Assembly (NCBI RefSeq): GCF_024505145.1
Contig: NZ_JANIAA010000039.1
Location: 29,500 to 93,499, forward strand
DNA: 64,000 bases
Direction of reading: 5' to 3'
From: Streptomyces rugosispiralis
Lineage (GTDB): Bacteria; Actinomycetota; Actinomycetes; Streptomycetales; Streptomycetaceae
How positions within the stretch are numbered: the stretch's first letter is position 1; each line of letters starts with the position of its first letter. Position numbers and translations under genes: made by a program. Below the pieces are notes generated by a model. The model saw only the letters and a program-made list of their open reading frames with translations. It made no database searches and was not told the DNA's origin. Below are positions 1-7,497 of this stretch, piece after piece.

Positions 1-51
1 ACACTAGGAGCGGGACGAACATGCGGGAAGCGAGGATCTGGCATCTATGGT

Positions 52-66
52 ATGCGTATAACGCAT
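52..66 (+). promoter_or_regulatory. LysR-type operator overlapping the regulator start codon
   Basis: The perfect inverted repeat ATGCGT-ATA-ACGCAT contains a T-N11-A arrangement (T53, A65), the classical LysR-box form. Its right arm includes the ATG of the LysR gene at 65. The gene would therefore be leaderless or nearly so, and binding here should block its own expression. The divergent target gene would lie left of the window. The palindrome is seen directly; its role is inferred. Confidence 0.6.
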
Positions 67-958
67 GGACATCTCCAGCACGGGACTGCGGGTCCTGCGG
101 CAGATCGCCGAGTCCGGCAGCTTCACCGCGGCGGCCGCCCGACTCGGATACACGCAGTCGGCCGTCTCACGCCAGGCCGCCGCCCTCGAACACAGCGCCG
201 ACACCATCCTGTTCGAACGCCGCCCGGACGGGGTGCGGCTCACTCCCGCCGGCTTGACCCTGCTGCGGCACGCCCACACGATCCTCGCCTCGCTCGCGGC
301 GGCCGAGCGTGAACTCACCGGCACCGCCCCGCGGACCGAACTGGTGCGGCTCGGGGCAGTCCTGAGCGCGGGCTCGGCGATCCTGCCCGCCGTACTCGCA
401 CACCTCGCGGAGGCCGACCCGCAGATCACGGTCACCACCCGCGAGGGCACCACGCCCTCCCTGATCCGGGCGTTGCGCGCGGGCTCGCTCGACCTCGCCG
501 TGCTGACATCCCGCCCACCCCACCGGCCCTTCGACAGCGAGTCGCCGCGCCTGCACCTCGAGACCGTCGCGGACACCGAACTGGTCGTGGCCGTGTCTTC
601 GACCGGGGACTTCGCCGGACGCACCACGGTGCACATCGACGAACTGGTCGACGCCGCATGGATCGCCACCCCGTCGTCGAACTCCGAGCCACTGCTCGGC
701 GTCTGGCCCGGCCTGCCCGGACGGCCGCGCGTCGTCCACTCCGCGCGCGACTGGCTGACGAAGCTCCAACTGGTCGCCGGCGGCTTCGGCGTGACCACGG
801 TGCCGTCCCGGCTCTCACCGGTGCTGCCGCCCGGGGTGAGCCTGCTGCGCGTCGACGGCGCACCCCCCGAGATCCGCCGGGTGCTCGTGGCACGTCTCTC
901 CGGCCAGCCCACCCCGGCGATCACCGCCGTCACCCGAGCGATCACGTCGACCGCCTGA
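65..958 (+). CDS. LysR-family transcriptional regulator
   Basis: A 297-residue protein of normal LysR length. Residues 1-60 form the winged helix-turn-helix, with the typical stretch TAAAARLGYTQSAVSR. The rest is a periplasmic-binding-like effector domain (start of domain near residue 88, EFTV-like beta strands around residues 115-125). No ribosome-binding site precedes the ATG, and a T-N11-A palindrome covers it, which points to leaderless translation and autoregulation. The effector is unknown, and the divergently transcribed partner that LysR proteins usually control must be to the left of position 1. Confidence 0.9.
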   Translation: MDISSTGLRVLRQIAESGSFTAAAARLGYTQSAVSRQAAALEHSADTILFERRPDGVRLTPAGLTLLRHAHTILASLAAAERELTGTAPRTELVRLGAVLSAGSAILPAVLAHLAEADPQITVTTREGTTPSLIRALRAGSLDLAVLTSRPPHRPFDSESPRLHLETVADTELVVAVSSTGDFAGRTTVHIDELVDAAWIATPSSNSEPLLGVWPGLPGRPRVVHSARDWLTKLQLVAGGFGVTTVPSRLSPVLPPGVSLLRVDGAPPEIRRVLVARLSGQPTPAITAVTRAITSTA

Positions 959-1110
959 ACCGCCACCAGGGCCGCACACATCGCGGGTGCCCCTTTCCCC
1001 TTCACTCCGGCCCATGAGCGCGCCGATGTCCGTGCCGATGAAGGTCACCACCGGGATCAGCGAGTTGCGCAGCAGATGGCGGGTGACGATCCGGTGGCGC
1101 GGGAGCCCCT

Positions 1111-1457
1111 TGGACGGCGGCAGGGGCCGAACATCCGGAGCTGTTCGCGGACGTGTCGGAGAAGCCGGTAGCGGCCTGGCGGGTGCGGGTGCGGGTGCGG
1201 GTGCGGGTGCGGGTGCGGGCGCGGGCGCGGGCGGCGAACGAGTACCCCTCGGACCTGGGGGCGGCGGCCGGGCGGGTGCGGTACACGCTGCTGTCGACGC
1301 TGTGCCGCGTACGGGAGACGGAGATCACCGACTCGCTGGTGGAGCTGTTCATCCAGCTCGTGCAGAGGATCAACACGCGCCCGGAGAAGAAGGCCGAGGG
1401 CGAGTTCGACAAGGAGCTCGAGCGGGTCCGCGGCAAGGAGGGCATCCTGCTGCGGCC
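1111..1457 (+). pseudogene. Tn3-family transposase fragment
   Basis: The reading frame through 1153 gives ELFADVSEKPVAAWR, then a repeat block, then TLLSTLCRVRETEITDSLVE and ELERVRGKEGILLRP. These match the order of an internal segment of Tn3-family TnpA (DDE transposase), a protein normally close to 1000 residues. Only about 115 residues remain, and there is no start, N-terminal domain or catalytic core. Similarity stops at the promoter of the next locus. A hexamer expansion encoding Arg-Val repeats interrupts the homology. It is a dead remnant of an old transposon. Confidence 0.7.
1181..1228 (+). repeat. Hexanucleotide tandem repeat (8 units)
   Basis: Six copies of GGGTGC are followed by two of GGGCGC. 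In the transposase-fragment frame they read as alternating Arg-Val and Arg-Ala. The block sits where a family member would have ordinary sequence, so it looks like slipped-strand expansion after the gene had decayed. Confidence 0.9.
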
Positions 1458-1460
1458 GAC

Positions 1461-1525
1461 TGCGCGAACCCTTGACAGAGCGCCTCGCGATTGGTTCTGT
1501 ACACGACAGGTTTGAGCGCTCAAAC
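1461..1525 (+). promoter_or_regulatory. Promoter and LacI-type operator of the GH43 transcription unit
   Basis: TGCGCGAACCCTTGACAG at 1461-1478 is identical to the stretch at 10750-10767. It contains a consensus -35 (TTGACA, 1472-1477). A poorly conserved -10 region follows near 1495-1501 (TTCTGTA here, TTCTTTA at the other site). The perfect 16-bp palindrome GTTTGAGCGCTCAAAC at 1510-1525 is just downstream, positioned to block transcription. The LacI regulator at 9638 is the obvious ligand. About 220 bases separate the operator from the GH43 start; I see nothing else in them. Confidence 0.8.
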
Positions 1526-1746
1526 GCCTGGAGGGGAGTAGCGCCATGTAGACCCAGCGGGTGCCGAGCGCTGCCCAAGCGGCCCCACCCCACCAGGGAA
1601 CGCGCATGGCGACGAACCGGCCGCCCCGGGCCTGATGACACCGTCGGGCCTCCGACGACGAGCGGCGGCCCGATGGAGCAATCCTGTTGACCGATGTGCG
1701 GAAGCGGTGGATCCGACTTCCGTACGGACGACCTTGGAGCGCGATC

Positions 1747-2817
1747 ATGAAGCCATGGAGACGTCTCCACAGCCTCCTCGCCGCCGGCGTGTGCGGTGCT
1801 CTGGCCGCCGTGCTGTCGCTGCTGTGCCCCGCGCCCGCCCAGGCATCCCAGACCACCATCCACAACGCCGACCCGAGCGTGATCCGGGTCGGCGGTACCT
1901 ACATCTCGGCGGAGACCTCCGGCGGCGGCATCGCCGTCCGGGAGGCGTCCTCCCCGAGCGCGCTCGGCGCGGCCACGGCCCGGAAGGTATGGACGAACCC
2001 CAGCGGCCGCGGCGAGGTGTGGGCACCGGAGATCGTCGTGGACGGCGGCCGGTACTACATCTACTTCACCGCCGGCACCGGCGCGGCCCACCGGATGTAC
2101 GTGATCAGCTCCGCCACCGCCGGCAGCGGGTACGGGGACGAGACGAAACTGGCCCTCCCGGACGACAAGTGGGCGATCGACGGCAACATGTTCACCTTCG
2201 AAGGCCAGCGCTGGTTCGTCTGGTCCGGCTGGGCGGGCGACACCAACGTCGAGCAGAACCTCTACCTGGCCAGGATGAGCAGCCCGACCACGCCGACCGG
2301 CGCGCGGTACATCATCTCGCAGCCGCGCGAGAGCTGGGAGCGCGTGGTCGGCAACCCGTACATCAACGAGGCGCCGAACGCGATCAAGGATCCCAACGGC
2401 CAGTTGCACATCGTGTACTCGGCCAACGGCAGTTGGAGCGACCAGTACTGCATGGCCGACCTGCGGCTGCGGGCCGGCGGCGACCCGACGTACGTATGGG
2501 ACTGGTACAAGTCGAACGGCTGCCTGTTCGGGTCGCACGCGGCCACGATGATGAAGGGGTGGGACCCCACCCTGTACGTCGACGGGCCCGGCAGCCACAG
2601 CTTCGTGCTGCTCAACGGCGACATCAACACCAGTCCGCCGGCCGGCCCGACGTTCCCGCTGATGTTCACCGCGGTCCCGAAGGGGACCCCGTACTCCTGG
2701 TCCGCCCGCTACTGGTTCACCGGCGGCTTCTGCTGGTGGGGCGGCACCACGTACACCCGGGCCAACGTCCCCGGCGACACCAGCAACACCGGTTGGAGCC
2801 TGAAGTTCTTCGAGTAG
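1747..2817 (+). CDS. Secreted family 43 glycoside hydrolase
   Basis: A 356-residue enzyme with a Sec signal peptide: basic start MKPWRR, a hydrophobic stretch, then an AQA-S type cleavage site near residue 37. The five-bladed propeller fold of GH43 is indicated by its three acidic signatures: NADPSVIR (catalytic base), AIDGNMF (pKa modulator) and YINEAP (general acid). Members act on arabinan, arabinoxylan or xylo-oligosaccharides, so it probably releases pentose units outside the cell. The start with GGAG 7 bases upstream is preferred over the in-frame TTG at 1687. The gene is under the operator at 1510 and is followed 45 bases later by a secreted esterase. The exact linkage cannot be told from sequence. 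Confidence 0.85.
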   Translation: MKPWRRLHSLLAAGVCGALAAVLSLLCPAPAQASQTTIHNADPSVIRVGGTYISAETSGGGIAVREASSPSALGAATARKVWTNPSGRGEVWAPEIVVDGGRYYIYFTAGTGAAHRMYVISSATAGSGYGDETKLALPDDKWAIDGNMFTFEGQRWFVWSGWAGDTNVEQNLYLARMSSPTTPTGARYIISQPRESWERVVGNPYINEAPNAIKDPNGQLHIVYSANGSWSDQYCMADLRLRAGGDPTYVWDWYKSNGCLFGSHAATMMKGWDPTLYVDGPGSHSFVLLNGDINTSPPAGPTFPLMFTAVPKGTPYSWSARYWFTGGFCWWGGTTYTRANVPGDTSNTGWSLKFFE

Positions 2818-2862
2818 GCGTGCCTGGCCCGGCCCCATCCCCGACCCCCATGGAGGGACACC

Positions 2863-4038
2863 ATGCCAGGTCCCGTGCCACCGCTTTCGCGAAGACGCCA
2901 CCACATGTCCCCGGGCGCCGCGCTGGCCGCCCTCTGCCTGCTGGCCGTGACGCTGCTCCTCGGCGCCGGACACGCGTACGCCGCGCCCGCCGGCGCCGAC
3001 CAGCAGCTCCGCCCCGGCACGGCCTCCAGCGGTGAGTCCAACGGAGGCGTGCGCATCATGCCGCTGGGCGACTCCATCACGGACGGGTTCAACGTGCCTG
3101 GCGGCTACCGCTCGGACCTGTGGCAGTACCTGGTCGCCGACGGTCACACCGACGACTTCGTCGGCTCGCAGTCCAACGGCCCCGCGCGTCTCGGCGACCA
3201 CGACCACGAGGGCCATCCGGGCTGGCGGATCGACGAGATCGACGCACACGCCGCCGACTGGGTGCGCGTCACGTCGCCGCGCACGATCCTGCTGCACATC
3301 GGCACCAACGACATGGTCCAGAACTACGACCCGGCCGGCGCCCCGGCCCGGCTGTCCACGCTGCTCACGCACCTCACCGACGCGGCCCCCACCGCCGATG
3401 TGCTGGTCTCCGACCTGATCCCGCTCGCCGACCCGGTCCTCGAAAGCCGCGCGGAACGGTACGACGCGGCCGTCCCCGGCGTGGTCTCCGCGCTTGCCGC
3501 GCAGGGTCGGCATGTGCACTTCGTCTCCATGCACTCCGCGCTCACCACCGCCGACCTGGCCGACGGCGTGCACCCGACGGCCGGCGGCTACTCGAAGATG
3601 GCCGCGCGCTGGTACTCCGCGCTGATCTCCTCGCCGGTCACCCGCTGGGAGGCGGAGAACTCCGCGTACGCGTCCGTGCACGACGCCGACCTGCTGTCCA
3701 GCCCGACCGCGTCAGGTGGTGTGAAGGCCGGCCATATCGACAACGCCGACAGCTATCTTCAGTACGTCGTCACCGCCCCCTACACCGGGGCCTACCGCAT
3801 GTACGTGCGTGCCGGAAACGGCATGGGCGCCACCTGCACCCACCTGCTCACCGTCGACGACGCCCCCGCCGTCACGGTCGCCTACCCCTCCTACGGCTGG
3901 GAGGAGTGGTCGATGACCGGCGTCGACGTCCACCTCCAGCAGGGCGCCAACACCCTGCGCTTTGCCAAGGGCACGTGCTACGCCGAGATCGACGCGATCG
4001 ACTTCGCCACCCTCGGCGCACCCACTCCCTGGATCTAG
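2863..4038 (+). CDS. Secreted SGNH/GDSL esterase with C-terminal carbohydrate-binding module
   Basis: 391 residues. A long signal peptide ends near AYAAPAGA. Next comes an SGNH hydrolase domain: block I MPLGDSITDG with the nucleophile Ser, block III IGTND, and block V DGVHPTAGGY with the Asp-His pair. From about residue 262 (RWEAEN) to the end is a beta-sandwich module of the CBM6/CBM35 type. This arrangement is typical of CE3-like acetyl esterases that deacetylate plant polysaccharides. GGAGG sits 8 bases before the ATG. It is co-directional with the GH43 gene and shares its operator, so the two likely work together on a decorated polysaccharide. Confidence 0.85.
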   Translation: MPGPVPPLSRRRHHMSPGAALAALCLLAVTLLLGAGHAYAAPAGADQQLRPGTASSGESNGGVRIMPLGDSITDGFNVPGGYRSDLWQYLVADGHTDDFVGSQSNGPARLGDHDHEGHPGWRIDEIDAHAADWVRVTSPRTILLHIGTNDMVQNYDPAGAPARLSTLLTHLTDAAPTADVLVSDLIPLADPVLESRAERYDAAVPGVVSALAAQGRHVHFVSMHSALTTADLADGVHPTAGGYSKMAARWYSALISSPVTRWEAENSAYASVHDADLLSSPTASGGVKAGHIDNADSYLQYVVTAPYTGAYRMYVRAGNGMGATCTHLLTVDDAPAVTVAYPSYGWEEWSMTGVDVHLQQGANTLRFAKGTCYAEIDAIDFATLGAPTPWI

Positions 4039-4040
4039 TG

Positions 4041-4085
4041 CCTCCCCGGCGAGCCGCCGACGCCATCGGCGGCTCGCCGGGGAGG
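4041..4085. terminator. Bidirectional hairpin between convergent operons
   Basis: A perfect 20-bp stem (left arm CCTCCCCGGCGAGCCGCCGA, loop CGCCA) begins two bases after the esterase stop and lies 28 bases from the end of the convergent permease gene. There is no U-tract, as is usual in Streptomyces terminators. It should serve both strands. Confidence 0.85.
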
Positions 4086-4113
4086 ACGCCTCCGCAGCCG
4101 CTCGCTCCGCTCC

Positions 4114-4986
4114 CTATTTGAGTCCGCCCGCGGTCAGGCCGGAGACGATGCGTCGCTGGAACGCCAGAACCGCGAGGACAAGGGGGACGGTGACCACGAC
4201 ACCGGCTGCCATCTGAGTTCCGTAGGGCTGGTCGAAGCCGTAGGCCCCGGTGAAGCGGGAGATGGCGACGGTTGCCGTTTGCATGTCCTTCTTGTTGACC
4301 ATGGAAAGCGCGATGATGAAGTCGTTCCAGGCGGCGATGAACGTGATGATCGCGGTCGTGAACACGCCGGGTGCCGCGAGCGGGAGGATGACCTTGCGGA
4401 AGGCTTGTCCCCTGGTGCATCCGTCGATCATCGCCGCTTGTTCCAGTTCGGCGGGGAGCTGGCGGAAGAACGACGTCAAGTACCAGACGGCCAGCGGAAG
4501 GGCGAACGACAGGCTTGGCACGATCATGGCCTGATAGGTGTTGATCCATTTGATGTCGGTGAACAGCTTCAGCAGCGGCACGACGATGGAGATCGGCGGG
4601 AACATGGATATCGCGATGATGACGGCCGCGACCAGGTTCTTGAAGCGGAACTCCAACCGTGCCAGCGCGTAAGCCGCAACGGTGCCGATCACCAGCGTGA
4701 CGATGGTGGCGATGCCCGCCACGACGAGGCTGTTGAGCAGAGCCCGTCCGAATCCGACATCAGGTTTGAACACCGCGCGGAAGTTCGCGGTGGACCAGGG
4801 CCTGGGCAGGGCGGAGAGCTGGAACTGGTCGGAGGGCCGGCGGAACGCGGAGACCACCATCCAGAAGAACGGTGCCAGGCAGTAGACGACGATGACGGCT
4901 ACGCCGAAGTAGCGGAGGACGGCCGCGGCACCCGAGTGGTTGGCACTCGCTCTCCTGCTGGGCCGGTCCGTGGCGTGGGTGGTCAT
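4114..4986 (-). CDS. Sugar ABC transporter permease (MalG type)
   Basis: A 290-residue inner-membrane protein with six predicted transmembrane segments. The binding-protein-dependent permease EAA loop is visible as EQAAMIDGCTRGQAFRKVILP near residue 190. It forms the translocation pore with the MalF-type partner, whose stop codon it overlaps by ATGA. It is the last gene of an operon reading debranching enzyme, binding protein, two permeases. No ATPase is encoded here; such Streptomyces importers usually share the multipurpose ATPase MsiK encoded elsewhere. The C terminus ends SGLTAGGLK, typical of MalG proteins. Confidence 0.9.
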   Translation of the reverse strand: MTTHATDRPSRRASANHSGAAAVLRYFGVAVIVVYCLAPFFWMVVSAFRRPSDQFQLSALPRPWSTANFRAVFKPDVGFGRALLNSLVVAGIATIVTLVIGTVAAYALARLEFRFKNLVAAVIIAISMFPPISIVVPLLKLFTDIKWINTYQAMIVPSLSFALPLAVWYLTSFFRQLPAELEQAAMIDGCTRGQAFRKVILPLAAPGVFTTAIITFIAAWNDFIIALSMVNKKDMQTATVAISRFTGAYGFDQPYGTQMAAGVVVTVPLVLAVLAFQRRIVSGLTAGGLK

Positions 4987-6005
4987 GCGGGAGTTCCCTT
5001 TCCTGCGAGCGGGCGCGTTGCCGACCGGCGCCGACGTGCCGGGGTCCTGGTTCGCGCTCCGGCGAGGAGATCTGCGCCGAGAATCTTGACGAAGGCGTAC
5101 GCGACGATGACGACGTACAGGAACAGCAGCGTGGCGTAGGCCGAGGCAGGCCCGTAGTGCAGGTTGTTGGCTTCGTTGAAGGCGAGCACCGACAGCGTCT
5201 GCACGGAGTACTTCTGGTTTCCCACCAGCAGGTAGGGCAGGTCGAACATGCGCAGGACATCGAGGAGGCGGAACAGCACGGCGACAAGGAGGGCCGGCTT
5301 GATCAGAGGCAGTGTGATCTTTCGAAACTGAGTCCAGGCATTCGCGCCGTCCACCCGGGCGGCCTCGTGGAGTTCGGCGGGAATGAGCTGGAGGCCGGCG
5401 AGGGTGAGCAGGCCGATGAAGGGGGCGGTCTTCCAGGTGTCGGCGATGACGACGGCCCACTTGGCCGGCCAGCCGTCCGCGGACCACAGGATCTGCTGAC
5501 CCAGGAGGTTGTTGGCGATGCCGTTGGCGTCGAAGATCCATCGCCAGAGCAGGCCGGATACGGCGGTGGGAACCGCCCAGGGCACGAGGATGCTGGCCCG
5601 GAGGAAGGCACGGCCGCGCAGCGCGTGATGCATGATCAGGGCCATGGCCAGGCCGATGACGGTTTCCAGAGCCACGGTGGTGATCGTGAAGAACGTGGTG
5701 TTGCCGAAGGCGTTCCAGAATCGGGAGCCGTTGGCCCCGGTGAAGGCGTCGATGTAGTTGCGCAGGCCGACGAAGTGCTCGCCGCTGATGACGAAGCCGT
5801 TCGCGTCCAGTCCCTCCCCTCGCTGGTAGAGGGACTCGCGCAGGGCGGAGACCAGCGGGTAGCCGATGACCAGGGCCAGGACGAGAAGTGTGGGCGAGAG
5901 CAGGAAGGCAGCGAGGCGGCCTTCGCCGCGATGGGCGCGGCGGATTCCCCTTTTCGGTGCGGGCTTTGCGTGCGGTGGAGCTGCGGCGGGTGCGGAAGTG
6001 GTCAT
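4983..6005 (-). CDS. Sugar ABC transporter permease (MalF type)
   Basis: A 340-residue membrane protein. A basic cytoplasmic N terminus leads into the first membrane span (LLVLALVIGYPLVSAL), followed by a large external loop. The EAA motif is HEAARVDGANAWTQFRKITLP. Its length and topology fit the MalF partner of carbohydrate importers. It overlaps the downstream MalG-type gene by four bases and lies 82 bases after the binding-protein gene, so all three are co-expressed under the operator at 9523. Confidence 0.9.
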   Translation of the reverse strand: MTTSAPAAAPPHAKPAPKRGIRRAHRGEGRLAAFLLSPTLLVLALVIGYPLVSALRESLYQRGEGLDANGFVISGEHFVGLRNYIDAFTGANGSRFWNAFGNTTFFTITTVALETVIGLAMALIMHHALRGRAFLRASILVPWAVPTAVSGLLWRWIFDANGIANNLLGQQILWSADGWPAKWAVVIADTWKTAPFIGLLTLAGLQLIPAELHEAARVDGANAWTQFRKITLPLIKPALLVAVLFRLLDVLRMFDLPYLLVGNQKYSVQTLSVLAFNEANNLHYGPASAYATLLFLYVVIVAYAFVKILGADLLAGARTRTPARRRRSATRPLAGKGTPA

Positions 6006-6087
6006 GAAAGGCTCGGTCTTCCGTGCGAGCGGTCGGGAGGAGACGACGGGCCGGACGCGGGGGAGGGGCCGCGCCCGGACCGTCCGT

Positions 6088-7407
6088 TCACGGCTGAGAA
6101 GTGATCTGCGTCAGCTTGTCCTGTAGCGAGGCCAGCGCGGTGGCGGGATCGGTCCGGCCGGAGAGCACGGGGTAGACGGCGTCCTGGATCGCCGCGGACA
6201 CATCGCCATAACGAACGGCCTGGGGACGTGCGACCGCGGTGTCCAGCGACTTCTTGAGCCCGGCCAGGTAGGGGAACTTCTTCTGGAGGGCGGGGTCCTG
6301 GTACAGGGCGGTTCGGGTGGGAGCGGTGGACGCGGCGAGCAGGTTGGCGCGTTCGGACCTGTCGCTCGTCAGGTACGTGATGAAGTCGTGGGCGGTCGTC
6401 TTGTGCTTGGTGAACGAGGAGACGGCGAGGTTGTAGCCGCCCAGTGTCGAGGAGCCGGTGCTGTCGAGGCCGGGCAGGGGCGCGACATTGAACTTGCCGG
6501 TGACCTTGGAGGAGCCGTCGGTCTTGTTGGCCAGGTCCCACACGTAGGGCCAGTTGCGCATGAAGATCACCTTCCCGGACTGAAACGCCTGTCGTCCGTT
6601 CTCTTCCTGATAGGTGAGGTCCTCGTGCGGGATGGTGCCGTCCTTGAAGGCGTCTGCCATCCAGGTAAGCGCGGTCTTCGCCTGGGGAGTGTCGACCGTC
6701 GGCTTGCCGTTGGTGTCGAAGACATGCCCGCCGGAGGACTGCACGGCTTCGGAGAAGTTGACGACCAGACCCTCGTACTTGTCGAACTGCCCCGCGTAGC
6801 AGGACGCCTTCTTGGCCTGCGGCTGTGCCTTTATCTTGGCGCAGTCCGCCTGCATCTCGTGCCAGGTGGTCGGTGGCGTCTTGATTCCCGCGGCGGTGAG
6901 CAGATCGCTTCGGTAGAAGAGGAGGCCGCCGTTGGTCTGCCACGGCACGCTGTAGAGGGTGCCGCGGTACTTCGCCGATTCGACGGCGGCCGGGAGCAGG
7001 CTGCTGGTGCTGGTCGAGGCGGGTATCGGGTCGATCCACCGGTGGGCCGCGAATTCGGAGGTCCACGTCACGTCCAGCCCCAGCACGGAGAATGCGGTCG
7101 ACTTGACCTGGGCGTTCTGCTGGAGTTGCTGTAGTTGGGCGTCGGCGGCGGCCGGGAGTTCGTTCAGCGTGACCTTCTCCGACGGGTGGGCGGCGTTCCA
7201 GGCGTCCACCTGCTTCTGCAAGGCGCCGGAGGTGTCCTTGCCGACCGCGAAGGTGATGGGGCCACGATCGGTGCCACCGCCAGACGTGGACGTCTCGTCC
7301 TTCGTATCGCTGCTGGAGCAGCCGGCCAGGATCAGAGCGCTGGTGACTGCCAGGGCCGCCAGGCCGGCGGTTCTCGAGGTGCGCCAGGTGGTGCGGGTGC
7401 GGCTCAT
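6088..7407 (-). CDS. Extracellular solute-binding lipoprotein of a sugar ABC importer
   Basis: 439 residues with a lipoprotein signal peptide: twin arginines near the start, a hydrophobic core and the lipobox LAGC (Cys near residue 29). The mature part is a family 1 sugar-binding protein, with recurring features such as NGGLLFYRSDLLTAAG and the later WPYVWDLANK. It captures oligosaccharides released by the secreted hydrolases of this locus and presents them to the two permeases downstream. The ligand cannot be read from sequence. It has no operator of its own and is probably read through from the debranching-enzyme gene. Confidence 0.9.
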   Translation of the reverse strand: MSRTRTTWRTSRTAGLAALAVTSALILAGCSSSDTKDETSTSGGGTDRGPITFAVGKDTSGALQKQVDAWNAAHPSEKVTLNELPAAADAQLQQLQQNAQVKSTAFSVLGLDVTWTSEFAAHRWIDPIPASTSTSSLLPAAVESAKYRGTLYSVPWQTNGGLLFYRSDLLTAAGIKTPPTTWHEMQADCAKIKAQPQAKKASCYAGQFDKYEGLVVNFSEAVQSSGGHVFDTNGKPTVDTPQAKTALTWMADAFKDGTIPHEDLTYQEENGRQAFQSGKVIFMRNWPYVWDLANKTDGSSKVTGKFNVAPLPGLDSTGSSTLGGYNLAVSSFTKHKTTAHDFITYLTSDRSERANLLAASTAPTRTALYQDPALQKKFPYLAGLKKSLDTAVARPQAVRYGDVSAAIQDAVYPVLSGRTDPATALASLQDKLTQITSQP

Positions 7408-7497
7408 GCGGGCTCCTTGCGGTGCGGGAGGGTACGGGAAGGGAAGTGGGTGCGGCTCGCGAGGGGGCGTCGCGGAGCCGGGAGAGGGAGTCCCCGG

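Noticed and set aside
1057..3681. 874-codon minus-strand frame opposite the GH43 and esterase genes
   Set aside because: The plus strand holds two complete families with signal peptides; the antisense frame has none.
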